Below, in pieces: positions 25,012 through 36,925 of a DNA stretch of 47,500 bases. Source of the DNA: Bigelowiella natans CCMP2755 (Eukaryota; Cercozoa; Chlorarachniophyceae); assembly GCA_000320545.1 (NCBI GenBank), contig ADNK01001131.1:1-47500 (forward strand), read 5' to 3'. A program made the translations under genes and the position numbers. The notes below the pieces were generated by a model. It was not told the origin of the DNA and ran no database searches. It saw only the letters and a list, made by a program, of their open reading frames with translations. Position 1 is the first letter of the stretch; each line of letters opens with the position of its first letter.

Positions 25012-25746
25012 ATGCATATATATATATATTGATGCATATATCCGTGGAATATTATTGTTATTAGCTATTAGAAGATGATAGGAAAAACAACGGCATCTTC
25101 CTTCAAGAGAAGGACGATGAGGATCTGCATGATGGAGCAAATTCTTGTGATAAGATGATATTAGATATAATCAACATACGTATGATTTCCCTGATGTTCT
25201 TCCCATTCCTCCATTATCATAAAGGTTTCAACCATTCCTCTCGAAGAAGATTTTGCTGGAACTGCTCATTTCAATGGATTTCCTACAACATGATCCCTCA
25301 TACAGTGGTGATGACGAGAAAGCAGAGGGGGGGGGCGTGAAGACTATCGAGGAGGCGCCAACGAAGGGAAATAGCAAAACAGATCCTGAAGTGATGAAAC
25401 TGAAGAATTGGTTGAGTGGTAAGATCAACCACAATGCTATTGAGATCCTGGAAAAGGTAGTAGCAGTAGTAGCTGTATATTGAGTTGTAATAATGACACC
25501 CTACTACTAATAATATTACTACATGGAACCACCCCATCACCCTACCCATGTAGCAGCATGTTCGTAATAATATATCAGCATCACCTGCCTTGTGGAAGCA
25601 GCCATTGCTTATATTTCTTGATGACGTCTCAGGCTGGAATTACAAAAGAAAAGTTCGCAAATATGGACAAACTCGCGTTTATGAAAATCGGTCTCAAAAT
25701 TGGACATGCGGTCCAAGCCTCAAAGCTGAAATTGGAGCTTGCTTGA
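20907..25746 (+). CDS. WWE-domain protein with RGG linker and C-terminal helical (SAM-like) domain
   Basis: Exons: 20907-20962, 21031-21088, 21285-21332, 21535-21583, 21737-21951, 22120-22276, 22587-22659, 22964-23535, 23867-24259, 24414-24618, 24777-24895, 25065-25179, 25225-25456, 25633-25746 (TGA); about 800 aa. WWE domain 1 begins almost at the N-terminus (VWEWRDDYGWTQYDV, GFFAKTSTVYHVDM, FYQIN). An RGG/glycine-rich linker (GRGRGRGQGQGRGG) separates it from WWE domain 2 (VWSWQDDYGWKKYDF, GFFAKRPYYRVEF, MYQLNTSTGYRRN). A Ser/Gly low-complexity stretch and a long helical region follow. The C-terminus (AGITKEKFANMDKLAFMKIGL) reads like a SAM-type five-helix domain. WWE domains typically bind ADP-ribose units in ubiquitin and PARP proteins. 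No RING, HECT or PARP signature is visible, so a poly-ADP-ribose or RNA-binding adaptor role is inferred. Junctions 21583/21737, 24895/25065 and 25179/25225 do not match in phase, so microexons may be missing there. Confidence 0.85.
24985..25040. repeat. (TA)n with duplicated TTGATGCATATA unit
   Basis: A TA dinucleotide run is followed by TTGATGCATATA, a second shorter TA run and the same 12-mer again. It lies in the intron between exons 24777-24895 and 25065-25179 of the WWE gene. A strand-slippage duplication is the simplest reading. Confidence 0.75.
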
Positions 25747-26500
25747 TGTTCTTGGATTAATCAATGATGTAGAAGTAGTAGTGGTAGTAGTAGCAGTAGT
25801 AGTAGTAATACTGCTAGCAGTTAGATGTCTAGAATAAGTATCACATCAATCATCAGCCAGTATTACCAGTTTTTTACGTAAAACCTCAACATAGATTGCG
25901 CCCATTTGCAATAACACATCTGTGCAAGGTTGTCAAATGTCTAGTGTACTTATAGGTCATGCACGTAAAGTTGTGTACGTTGCTGTGGTCGAACTAGCGA
26001 ATAAGCAGTGTATGTGCTCACACGATCGAAGAGTTATAGAGTATGTTTATACATAGAAAAATATCTACTAGCGGCACGTACACACGCTGTATATCTAAAT
26101 ACAAAGTGCAATGAATCGAATAACTAACTGATGGTGCTGAGTGTAGCGCGAACAAGCGCCAAAAAAACGCTGCATGCTGATGCAAAGGAATGCAAAAGAT
26201 ATAGCTAGCCTTCGATTTTGCTGTCGTCTGCATAGTAATTATTGAATGCATGCCGTGTTGTATGTATCTTCTGGTGTACTCATGTTTTCACAAGCGACAA
26301 AGTGTGAAATGCAAGTAAACTATTGGATGTAGCGATAATGTATGCAAGCTACAAAGCGACGTGCATTTGAGTGGATTATCTACGATCTAAATTACAGCGG
26401 CGCGCATTACGCCAAACTATAGATGAAGGCTCCTGCCCAGCAGCAGATATGTCTTGAATGATGATGATGTTACTCATAACTTCGAAGAAAAGCAAGTAAT
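25747..26500. other. Convergent 3' spacer between the WWE and TTLL genes
   Basis: Starts with (TAG)n at about 25772-25806, then turns into the CTAGC-type vocabulary (CTGCTAGCAG at 25811, ATAGCTAGCC at 26202, plus TGCATG words) seen in the other convergent gaps. No ORF with a recognisable family. Confidence 0.55.
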
Positions 26501-26709
26501 TTAGTTGGTTGAAATCTCGCCTACGTATTGAAAGCCATTGTTGGTTTCGTCCCTCTGCATACTCTTGTCGCATGAAGTGCCATTATTCTGTGAATCAGCA
26601 GCGTTGTTGTTGGGATCTGGGAATTCCGAGTCGATTGTTAAAGCAACCATGTCAGCAACCTGGCAGCACGGAAAAAGAGCCCACACGTACACCACTCATT
26701 AACGATGTA

Positions 26710-26742
<33 letters not shown>

Positions 26743-27461
26743 GTGATGATAACGATGATGTGCTTTTTCGTATTCAGACGGTAGTAATTTTACTTCGACT
26801 CGAAGCCAGAAGAAACAAAGACATGCTCTCATCGTAAGATATTAGTAGTTGCGAACCATTTTTGCAACCAGATCGTTTGAAGTTCCAGGCGTGAGATTGA
26901 CCTGAACCACATTACAACAATATCATCATCATCATCATCATCATCATCAACAACAGAATAGAAGTAAGTAGTAGCTGCCAATTTAGTCGATGATGATGGA
27001 TGATACCCAGAGTTTTGAGCATGGTAGGGGGATATGCATGTGTGTGGGTATATGTAGATCTCAAACTTCTAGTAATACGCCGACCTCCAGTAGCCGCACA
27101 TTTCCATCTTCAGTTATGACAAAATCGTAACCGAGAATTTGGTAAGCTTGGCACGGCTACAAACGGATATTATTCAGATTTGATTTCGAAGCAAAGATAG
27201 GTAGCAAAACATGCTATTCCTACTTAGCTACTACTACTACTACTTCTTACTAATACACCGATCATCGTCTTATTATCAGATAGATTCTCTTCCTCAAAGG
27301 AGTACTCTAGAGACAAGTAGTCCTCCGCTGCGACCAAACTACATACAAGTAGCACTCACACACATCAATATACTACTACTACTACTACTACCTGTGGGAG
27401 CAACCAATCTGATATGCTGCGGAGAGTTGTAATCACGATTTTGTTTATCTCTGGAAGAACC

Positions 27462-27496
<35 letters not shown>

Positions 27497-27585
27497 TTAA
27501 TATAATCATTATTATTATTATTATACGGCAGTTTGATTCTAATCAATTGCTGAATCACGATCGATCTTTGAAATCACTCGTTCAT

Positions 27586-27626
<41 letters not shown>

Positions 27627-27818
27627 TGTATTGCAAACGACTGACTGCATCCATAGGCACACGCACAATACTATGACTACTACTAATAATGACAATAAAA
27701 TTAATACATGGTTTGCAACTGTGAGTCTTTTTCCATCAGGAAAACGTTTCTTCTTTAAGATCTCATCAAACTGTCTGATATTATAACGATATTGCGTAAG
27801 AGGAGGACTTCTGTTTTA

Positions 27819-27859
<41 letters not shown>

Positions 27860-28580
27860 CCCCCCCTCCCCCCCCCCCCACACACACTAACACATGGCTA
27901 TTTATCATTAGATGATGACTACACTACATATTATGATGACCGGAAATCAAGCAAATTATCCCTTTCACTTTTTCCATAGTCTTGATGATCCTAGAGTATT
28001 GGATTATAATACTACAGGTTAGGAACGATTCTTAAGGGAGAAGGTTATCTTTTTCTAAAAGATGATTGATGAGAAGAGAGGGGGACACATAAAAGACAGA
28101 CATGCATGCTGCATTCTCATTTGATGACCATCCACCAATAGATGTACCCACAACAGCAAATTGATGTTTTTGTATATATTAAAACAATGGAAGTGATGCT
28201 ACCACTGCACTTTCTTCCACATTTTGGCTACTTCCGGCAACATAACATCGTCATCGTCATCATCATCATCATAAAGCCCCCCCCCCCCCCCCCCTCTCAT
28301 ATATATTGAACAACCACCTGCTGAATTGCGTTGTTCGTAATATGCATGATATCATCGTCAAAATTGGCGTTTTGGTACCTTGATATGTATCATGATATGG
28401 ACGCAATAGAATGATGATGATGATGGTGATGGTGATGATGGTGATGATGGTGATGATGGTGACGATGGTGATGATCTAAAAGCTGATCACCTTTTGCTAG
28501 ATACCCGTAGAACTCCCTCATCGTAAGTGTAAACCTTCACAAGATAGTAGTAGTAGTAATACTTGTCAAACTCGACAAAG

Positions 28581-28617
<37 letters not shown>

Positions 28618-29528
28618 GATTTGCCAAGTTCTTATGCTTATTATTATTACTATAACAAATATCACTCCTAAAGACGCCTGGTATGAAGTAATAATGACAA
28701 CACTACTACGGCAAGATTAGGTAAAATCTCTGCAACGTTGGTGAATTATTCTTCCATGAATGATGATGATGATGATGATGATGATGACATAAATACCTTA
28801 AGTTTAGTGTCTGAGTAGGCTGTTACCACGTGCCACGTTCTGATATCGAATTTGCGGCCTTGTTGTGCATGCAATATCACCAAGAACATATATATTGTGC
28901 TATTCAATTGTTTATTTTGCGTAAGTGAGTAAAGAGAAGAGGGAAGTGGTTGGCACCATGCCCCTATCCCTTCTAAAGGACATAATTAAATGAGTGAAAT
29001 TGTGTGATGGTTAGGAGCAGCTACGATTATTACCTTCCACAAGCATCGGATTTTCAATATACTTCTGTATCACCCACACACCTGACAACATGGTCTATTG
29101 TAGGAGGAGCAAGCAGACATGTCCTTTCTCTTCTTCTTCTTCTCGACCGACACTTTCCTACTAGTGCCGCTACTACTACTAGCGCTAGCTTTCATGCACA
29201 GAGAAGAACAAATACGATGATGATGATGATGATGATGAGGAGGAGGATGAGGATGAGGATGAATTAAACCTTCAAGATTATCAATGAAATCCAGAAGATC
29301 ATTTGCTTTATTTGACACTTTGATATCTTTTCCCTTAGAGTTGGAAGAGGTAATTAATTAATACACCGTTGCATCTTTGAGTCGTGCAGCACTTGTAGTA
29401 GTGTCTTAATGCTGCTGCTACTGCTGCTGCTACTACTACAATAAAGACCTGCTGACCTAATCTCAATGATGTGGAAAAACTACCAAACAAGATAACTAGG
29501 AGGAGGATTGTTGATGAAAATTGTGACT

Positions 29529-29567
<39 letters not shown>

Positions 29568-30840
29568 ATGTGTGTGTGTCATGATCCATACCTTAAACCC
29601 CAACGTGCTCTTTGCAATCCATGCATTCGAGGAGGAGGAGGAGGAGGTGGAGGAGGAGGAGGACCTTTGAATAACAACATAGTCATCCAGTGAGACGAAT
29701 GGTTTGCGCAAACCTTCACCTACCATCTCTATGAAGCACCTTTGTTATTATGGGTGCCGTTTGATTGGCAATAACTACATTCTCTCCCTTGGCCAATGAT
29801 AATCACCATACATCATACTGCAGCAACTTCTACTACCGTTGGCGTTGTTCAAATGCCTCCATAAACGCCTTCCTCTCGTCTGGCTTGACTTTTTTTTTCT
29901 TAGTATTCTTCTTCTTGCTAGGGAGCTTGTCATCATCATCGCCAATATCATCATTCTTCTGCTGCTTTCGAGAAGCAGGTGGTTGTAGCGCCTATGAGTA
30001 GTAGTAGTAGTAGTGCAAGTGTGAGGAGGTATTGTGATGATGCAGCTAAGTTGTAACCAAAAGTTGGATAACGACACCATTGAGTAGTAAGGCAGCAGAT
30101 TTAGTAGTAATCAACTATATTGATTGAGATGTGACTTAATTGAGTAATAACATTCAGTAGGCGTAGACTTGCTTCTATGTAAATTGATGATGATATATAC
30201 TTCAGATGTATAAAATAAACACTAATTTACATGTAATTGTAGTAGTAGTCACACACACACACACACACACAAATACATGCAGACCTCCTTATTCTCCTTC
30301 TTGACGTTAGTTTCCTCACCGTCATGATCTCCATCGTGTTCTTTCTTCATTTCTTCCTTCTGATATGGATGATGATGATGATAATAGTGGTTTGTGGTGT
30401 GAAAGAAATCATCACAGACTATTTTCATTATCATATATCCTAAAGTACTTCTTCGTTTGTCGTGGTTGTTTTGCATCATCGATCGATAATAAGTAAAATG
30501 CTCACCACACCCTATCTTTATTGTCGTTTGCGCCATTTGGATTATCATCATCATCATTTGATATGATGGTGCTTTGGCCGCCTCCTTCCAAATTATGTTC
30601 TTGTTCCGCCTCGTCGTTATCATCATCATTTTTCTTCAACTGCCTTGACCGGATTATGTAGGATTCTGGCATCAGCTCCCTAACATACCAGTAGTAATTA
30701 GAGGAGAGTAGTAAGCATTGTTGTATCTTGGTGGTAATAAGCGAGAGGGTGATGAAGAATCTGTGAGAAATTCGACTTAGTTATTTTTATCACCACCATT
30801 ATCATCATCATCATCATCATCATTATTACTATTGTTATTC

Positions 30841-30873
<33 letters not shown>

Positions 30874-31257
30874 CTAAAGTGCATGCACGACACAGCTGCT
30901 CCTCCTCCTCTCCCATTAGCTGGTGAAATTTGTCTTATTGCAGTAGTCTGAATACTGTTATCCTGGTCTTTCATCGTCGTCGTGAAAGATTTAATGAAGA
31001 GTCTAATTTATCATGCTTGATAACACAACTATATGGCTACTACTACTCATCACCTGTAATCGATGCTGCGATCATCACTATCATCATTGCTGTTGGCACG
31101 ACGGTTCTTGATGTCCTCACAATATTCTTTCAGGTTTCTTGCAAGCCTCGCTTTGTTGCAGATTTCCTTCATACCTGGTCATCATCATTTATCATCAAAT
31201 TGTTATTGTTGGTGACATAGCACCCACAGGGATGATAAAGGACATCGTAAGGGGAAA

Positions 31258-31289
<32 letters not shown>

Positions 31290-31583
31290 GGCGAAGACGA
31301 TGATATCATGGTTTTTACATACTACCTCTTAGAAAATTTGTGATTATTTTCCTTTTTCGCCCAACAGTAAGCTTAGAATACTTTATTCTTCCTGAATGAT
31401 GATAATAGGGTGGTGGTGGTGGCAATGATGGATGCAGCAAATAAAACCGTGTTCTTCTGAGATATCATCATCATAAATAACAAAATGCAGAGCACACACT
31501 ACTTGCTCTCCAACAAGCACATGGTGTACAAGATATTCATTATCTTGATGCTGCTTTTGTAACGACGTGCAACAACCCCTTTG

Positions 31584-31667
<84 letters not shown>

Positions 31668-31701
31668 CCACACAAACATGATAATATACTATTTTTATTA
31701 T

Positions 31702-31737
<36 letters not shown>

Positions 31738-32093
31738 ATAGGCACGGGAATCGTCGTCATCTTCGTCCGATTGACGGAATAGTTACCTCGATCTGCAAGA
31801 AACAGATTATATGTGCGTTTTGCCACCTAACCATCATATGGCCCCTTCTTCGTTAGTAAATGGTTGTTTCCACAATGATGGCAAGAACGTTTCACATGTT
31901 TGGATTGGAAGATGAGAGCAAATATACAACATGTCAATAAATAGCAACAACAATAACAACAACCGGTTTGCTTTGCCAGTAGCCCTTCTTCTTCAGCTCC
32001 TATCAAACCACAACATAAGTATGTCTATGTAATAAGTATATTCTAATATGCATATACATACAAAATATATGTGGTTTGCGGGCAAAGGGTTGG

Positions 32094-32145
<52 letters not shown>

Positions 32146-32370
32146 GTTGACCTCGATTGCATAGAGAACCATGTTGCTGATCGTAGCGTCTTTGCCAACA
32201 GCATAGGTGTAATGGCTGCCATTAGTGTGGCGAGCAACTTTGCTGTCTGTTGTTTGATTTGATGCTTCCTCATCACATTTTTCCTTAACGGAGGACGGAA
32301 CGATGGGGTCTTCACCGTTGTCGTGAGAGGCCGCTGCGGTGGTAGATTTGATAGCGTCCTGTTTCTGCAT
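26501..32370 (-). CDS. Tubulin-tyrosine-ligase-like (TTLL) ATP-grasp enzyme
   Basis: Minus-strand exons in reading order: 32370-32152, 31999-31964, 31847-31832, 31792-31746, 31550-31503, 31371-31326, 31174-31054, 30679-30511, 30359-30285, 29991-29837, 29739-29592, 29333-29270, 29081-29034, 28858-28797, 28534-28491, 28378-28318, about 28290-28206, 27810-27720, 27460-27392, 27156-27085, 26901-26857, 26659-26501 (TAA); over 600 aa. TTL blocks appear in order: ARLARNLKEYCEDI, ELMPESYI, AWIAKSTLGFKGKDIKVSN, VIQKYIENPMLVEGRKFDIR, KVYTYDEGVLRVSS, MHITNNAIQQ, YDFVITEDGNVRLLEVN. The ATP/Mg ligands are present: the Lys of WIAK, the Asp of GYDF, and Glu and Asn of LLEVN. The family ligates Tyr, Glu or Gly to tubulin tails; which activity this member has cannot be told. 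A Lys/Asp-rich insert (29837-30660) splits the N-terminal part and is unusual. The exon near 28206-28290 has a poor acceptor and includes poly-G. Confidence 0.92.
27818..27890. repeat. (CT)n plus poly-C plus (CA)n compound repeat, intronic
   Basis: CT dinucleotides (to about 27856), two C runs interrupted by a T, and ACACAC follow each other within 75 bp. On the coding (minus) strand this lies in the intron upstream of exon 27810-27720. Confidence 0.85.
28277..28294. repeat. Run of 18 C (poly-G on the coding strand)
   Basis: An 18-nt uninterrupted homopolymer just upstream, in coding direction, of the TTLL segment LPEVAKMWKKVQ. Depending on the true acceptor it is either the end of the intron or encodes a short Gly run. 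It is also a place where read length errors are likely. Confidence 0.8.
31588..31735. repeat. Compound (TC)n-(AC)n-(GT)n repeat, intronic
   Basis: About 44 bp of TC, then about 30 bp of AC, and after about 45 bp of unique sequence about 36 bp of GT, all in the intron between TTLL exons 31792-31746 and 31550-31503. The AC and GT blocks are complementary and could pair in the transcript. Confidence 0.9.
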
Positions 32371-33064
32371 CTTCTCAGGCTACTCGCAAATAGGCAGCAC
32401 GAATCGTTAAACGTTAGATTGGATACGAGTAACAATGCCATGCAGAATTATGCAACAAATTATCTGAAAAAAGCTTGCTTTAGCATATATGTTCATTTCT
32501 ATCTACAGTGCGAGAGTGCTGATTTGAATGACTATTACTACCTGTTTGCATCACGATTCTGGTGGTTGTTGTTGTTCTGGGGTCGGATAATACTTGCAAC
32601 CACTGCTCCTCGCAATTTAGAGCTGAAACTGATCGATTTTTGCACAGAATATTCCAAAATATTAACCTACATTTTCGCCTTGCGTCAAGGTTTTCACTGG
32701 GTGTAAGATTGTTTTCATACAGGGAGATTCGTCCAAGAGTAGATTATACATGTCTCCCACACAACGACATTCTGTCCATGGAATGAACACTAAATATCGC
32801 CATTTTTTCATCTGATTTACGAATGGAATTAGGATAGATAAATCTTAAAAAAAGCTTCCGTCCTGGGTACCACCCTTCGAAGTAAGTAGTTAAACGTCAA
32901 CGTTAAGTCTTCGAAGTTCATCAAATTGATCATAAATCAAATGGATTTATATCATGCGACAACCTATAAATCGAATATTTCATTAAATATGCTTACAAAA
33001 TTCAAAAATTTCAAATTTTCAAAACGCATCGAAGTAACCTCATCCCCTCATCCTCACCCCCATC
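32371..33064. other. Divergent 5' spacer between the TTLL and rhamnose-synthesis genes
   Basis: About 0.7 kb between two start codons. AT-rich, without long microsatellites and without the GTTA repeat or the CTAGC vocabulary. The 32323-32706 plus-strand ORF overlaps TTLL exon 1 and has no motif. No clear TATA box. Confidence 0.5.
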
Positions 33065-34287
33065 ATGCTATGGGAAGAGAAGGAAAAAGCGGAAAAAGCG
33101 GAAAAAGCGGAAAAAGCGAAAGATGAAATCGCGGAAAAAGTGAAAGATGAGAAAGGAGAAGATCTTAAGAAGGTCTTCGCATTAGGCCTTGAGAACATTC
33201 AATTCAAACGTTATGTGGAAGTTAGGTAACAACCAATGTTGTTATTATCAACATCCATGTTCTAAACAGGAAAAACTCAAGAAGAAACCACAAGGGCGAC
33301 CAAAACTTGAGAAGAAAATGTTGAACATCCGTGATGCATACACTCTTGATCCACCAAGGTTCGAAAATTGCCTGTAAATATGTACTACAGCAGAAACGTT
33401 CTTCAAAATGCAGATCTTAAGAATGTGTAGAATTAAACGGATTATGTAACCTAACTACAGGTACAAAGACTGGAGAGGATATTTCCAGGAACTCTACAAT
33501 GACAACACGTAATAATACATACTATGATATATTTGCTATATCCAAATGCTAAATCATAGCTCATCTTCCGAATTGCCCATTCATAAAGAAATGCTCTCTG
33601 CTTCTTTACAGCTACCCAGCCCTTAAATTCAAGCAGTTTTCAATTTCAAGATCACATAAGGATGTGCTCAGAGGTGGACGAAGCTTAATATCCATATTCT
33701 TTAAGTATCTTAAAAGAAGATAAAGAAATCGAGATGTTGAAGTGATGAGGGGGAGGAGGATGACAAAATAGTCCGGCTATGTGAGGAAGCGACGACAACA
33801 CTACCCACGATACCGATTTCTTGTGATAATAGCAACAGCATTATAAAAGTAACACCACACCTTCTTGTGTTTTCACGACTCCTACAGGGCTACATTGCTC
33901 CTTTTTTGGCAAATTTGTTTCATGCTTTGAAGGTAGTAGTAGTAGTAGTAGTAGAAATAGTTATAGTACAGTGTTGCTGGTTAGTGCGTGCGTCAATCAT
34001 CTAGCAGCTTAGCAGGAGAACGGAATTCTCCGTAGAACAATAAGTTAATTACCTAGTAATCCACTATCTAAAATGATATCGCAACTACTACTACTACTAC
34101 TATTACCACTACTGCTACTGCTAGTCCCACCCACCTTAATTTTAAAGGGCGCTCATTATGTATGTTGCTGCTGCTGCTTCACATTGCTCCGTGCAATAGT
34201 AGTGGTAGAGGCAGTAGCGGTAGTCAAAGCTGCTTTTTTAGAAAAGGGAGAGGGCGATATGTATTGTAAAAACGCACACACATACAC

Positions 34288-34323
<36 letters not shown>

Positions 34324-35690
34324 CATAGGCATGCACATGTAACGAGCACATTCCCTTAGTTATGATGTATTATTTGTTTTAGGCGCTATTTGGGACTGTT
34401 TTGTGGACCTAAGGCCTGATTCTCCTACTTTCAAGCAATGGTGTGCACGGTTACTCTCAGAAGAAAACGGTTGTCAGATGTATGTACCACCAAGGTACTA
34501 TCATATCACCTGTTATAATAACGTATAGCTTCAAGTAAGAAATATATCAATGGCAAATGATAATTTAGCAATGATACTGATAATAATAATGGTAGTAATA
34601 ATAATTATTATAGTAATAATAATACTGATTTACACTGTGAATGAAAGGTGTGCTCACGGATTCCTGGCCTTGAGAGACAATTCCAAAATTCTTTACATGC
34701 AAGAAGACAGGTACTAACTTGCTCTCATCATCAATCATCATCATCATCATCATCATCATCATTATTATTATTGTAAGCGATATATATGAGGGTGCTTATA
34801 TCTTCTTCATCTTCTCTATCATCATCATGATCAGCTTCACACCAGAACGAGATGTCTGCATTCATCCACTTGATGAAGAAATCGGAATTGAGTGGCCAAA
34901 GGTTGTACTATCATTACCACCATCATCATCATCATCATTATCATCATCATTAAAGTTAATCGGTGCATTGGCAGTTGTATGCTCAAGTTGCTGGTTTCGC
35001 TGCTATACATTATTGCTATTGCACTCACTCACCTGCTGTCCCTGCTAATCCTATAAGAGCGGCTATCTTCGCACATTATCCTCCTAATAGCATGGCTACT
35101 ACTTTCCTCCTGCTTTATATTTGTTGATGATTACACAATGTTATTGGTTGTGATGGTATATCAGCCCGAAAAGGAATACATAATGTCAAATAAGGACAAA
35201 AACGCTCCTACCCTCAAAGAGGTGCGTATGTATGTAAGTATGGCGATGTAACGGCGGACTTGTTAATCACAGTTCTACCCGTCGTATTGTCGTTCAATAT
35301 GATGCTTAGAAAGAAAGAAAGCAGGCACTGATTATTATCACTGATTAATAGGAATAGTAATAACAATAACAAGAATAGTACATATTGATGAAAGAGTCAT
35401 TATTCTTCATTGTATTGTTTGCTTTTCCTTCTTCTCACAATCTCACATAGATTTTGCCACGGCTTCTGAGCGAAGTAGAGCCAGAGAAAGCAGGCTCGAC
35501 GGTAGGCTACTAACAGCTGTTGTAGTAGTAAAAGCAGTATGCTGCTACTGATTTTTTTAAATTATTCCACCACCCCCCTCCCCTTTTCTCTCCATTCCCT
35601 CTCCTCTTTCGTTCCTATTAATTAATACTATGATCACATTCACACTCTGGGCAGTCCTCCTCCTCCTCCTCCTCCTCCTCCTCCTCCTCT

Positions 35691-35721
<31 letters not shown>

Positions 35722-35793
35722 TTATTATTATAATAACTATTATCAATCATCATCACCATCTCATTATCCCTTAGCTGGAAGAAAGTCATAGCA

Positions 35794-35849
<56 letters not shown>

Positions 35850-36588
35850 TTGACACACTGACACACTGACACGCATACAGGTTGATTACGTTGTGATGGG
35901 GTCTCAAGGGTTTCTCGGGGAGTCTATTCTTCGAATTCTAAAAGACCAAAAAAAGGTTGGTAATAGTTTGGTGGATGATGGATGATGGCATGCATGCTCT
36001 ATTTAGATGACGAGGACGATAGTTATCTGATCATAGTGTGAATTGTTATGAGGATTGTGATATCAATATTGCAGTAAGTGGTAATAGTTGAGAATAACAA
36101 CAACAACAACAACAACAACTACTACTACTACAGAGCTACGCTATCATGCCGGACAGTGTGCAAATGAGCGATCGGAAGACTATCACGGTGCTTCTTTTTA
36201 TGATGACGTGCTTAATTAATGAATATTTTTGATCGATGGTGCTGCTACTAGTACCACTATTGCTGATGCTGCTCATGTATAACAACAACAATAACAATAA
36301 AAATAATAATAATAGTAATAATAATAAGAATGATTTTTAATAATATTGATGAACCGAAGCTGCCGACAGCACAGAGAAATCATTTCGCGACAGTTGAGAT
36401 AGTGTTAAATGATGATGATGATGATGATGTTTCTTATTGCTTTTGGTGCAGACAAGGATACGTCCATCATACATGTATCATCATCATAATCATTATCATC
36501 ATCATCATACATCTAGGAATTCGTGAAGCGCTGGAACCCGAAATACCTCATTTGTGATGCGGGTAGAGAGCAGCCTCTCTAAAATATG

Positions 36589-36623
<35 letters not shown>

Positions 36624-36891
36624 TGGGCAACGATTCTACCTCATCGATATTATCAACATCATCATCACCATTATCATCTTCCCCATCACATCATTATCAT
36701 GTACAAGAACAAGGGAACAACAAATCGCTTCTCTTCTCACTTTCATACTGCCTTCATCGTTTGCATTTGAATGATGATCACCCACCGATTTGCTAGCTGG
36801 AAAGCAACAAGTCCAAGCACTATTAAAACAAGCAACAGCAATCGATCGATTGATGTTGTTGATGTAAAAATAGGAGATCCAAGTTTTAAGG

Positions 36892-36925
<34 letters not shown>

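Noticed and set aside
30698-30974. Minus-strand Asp/Asn-rich ORF inside the TTLL gene
   Set aside because: Exons 31174-31054 and 30679-30511 join exactly across it (R then ELMPES), so it is intronic microsatellite sequence.
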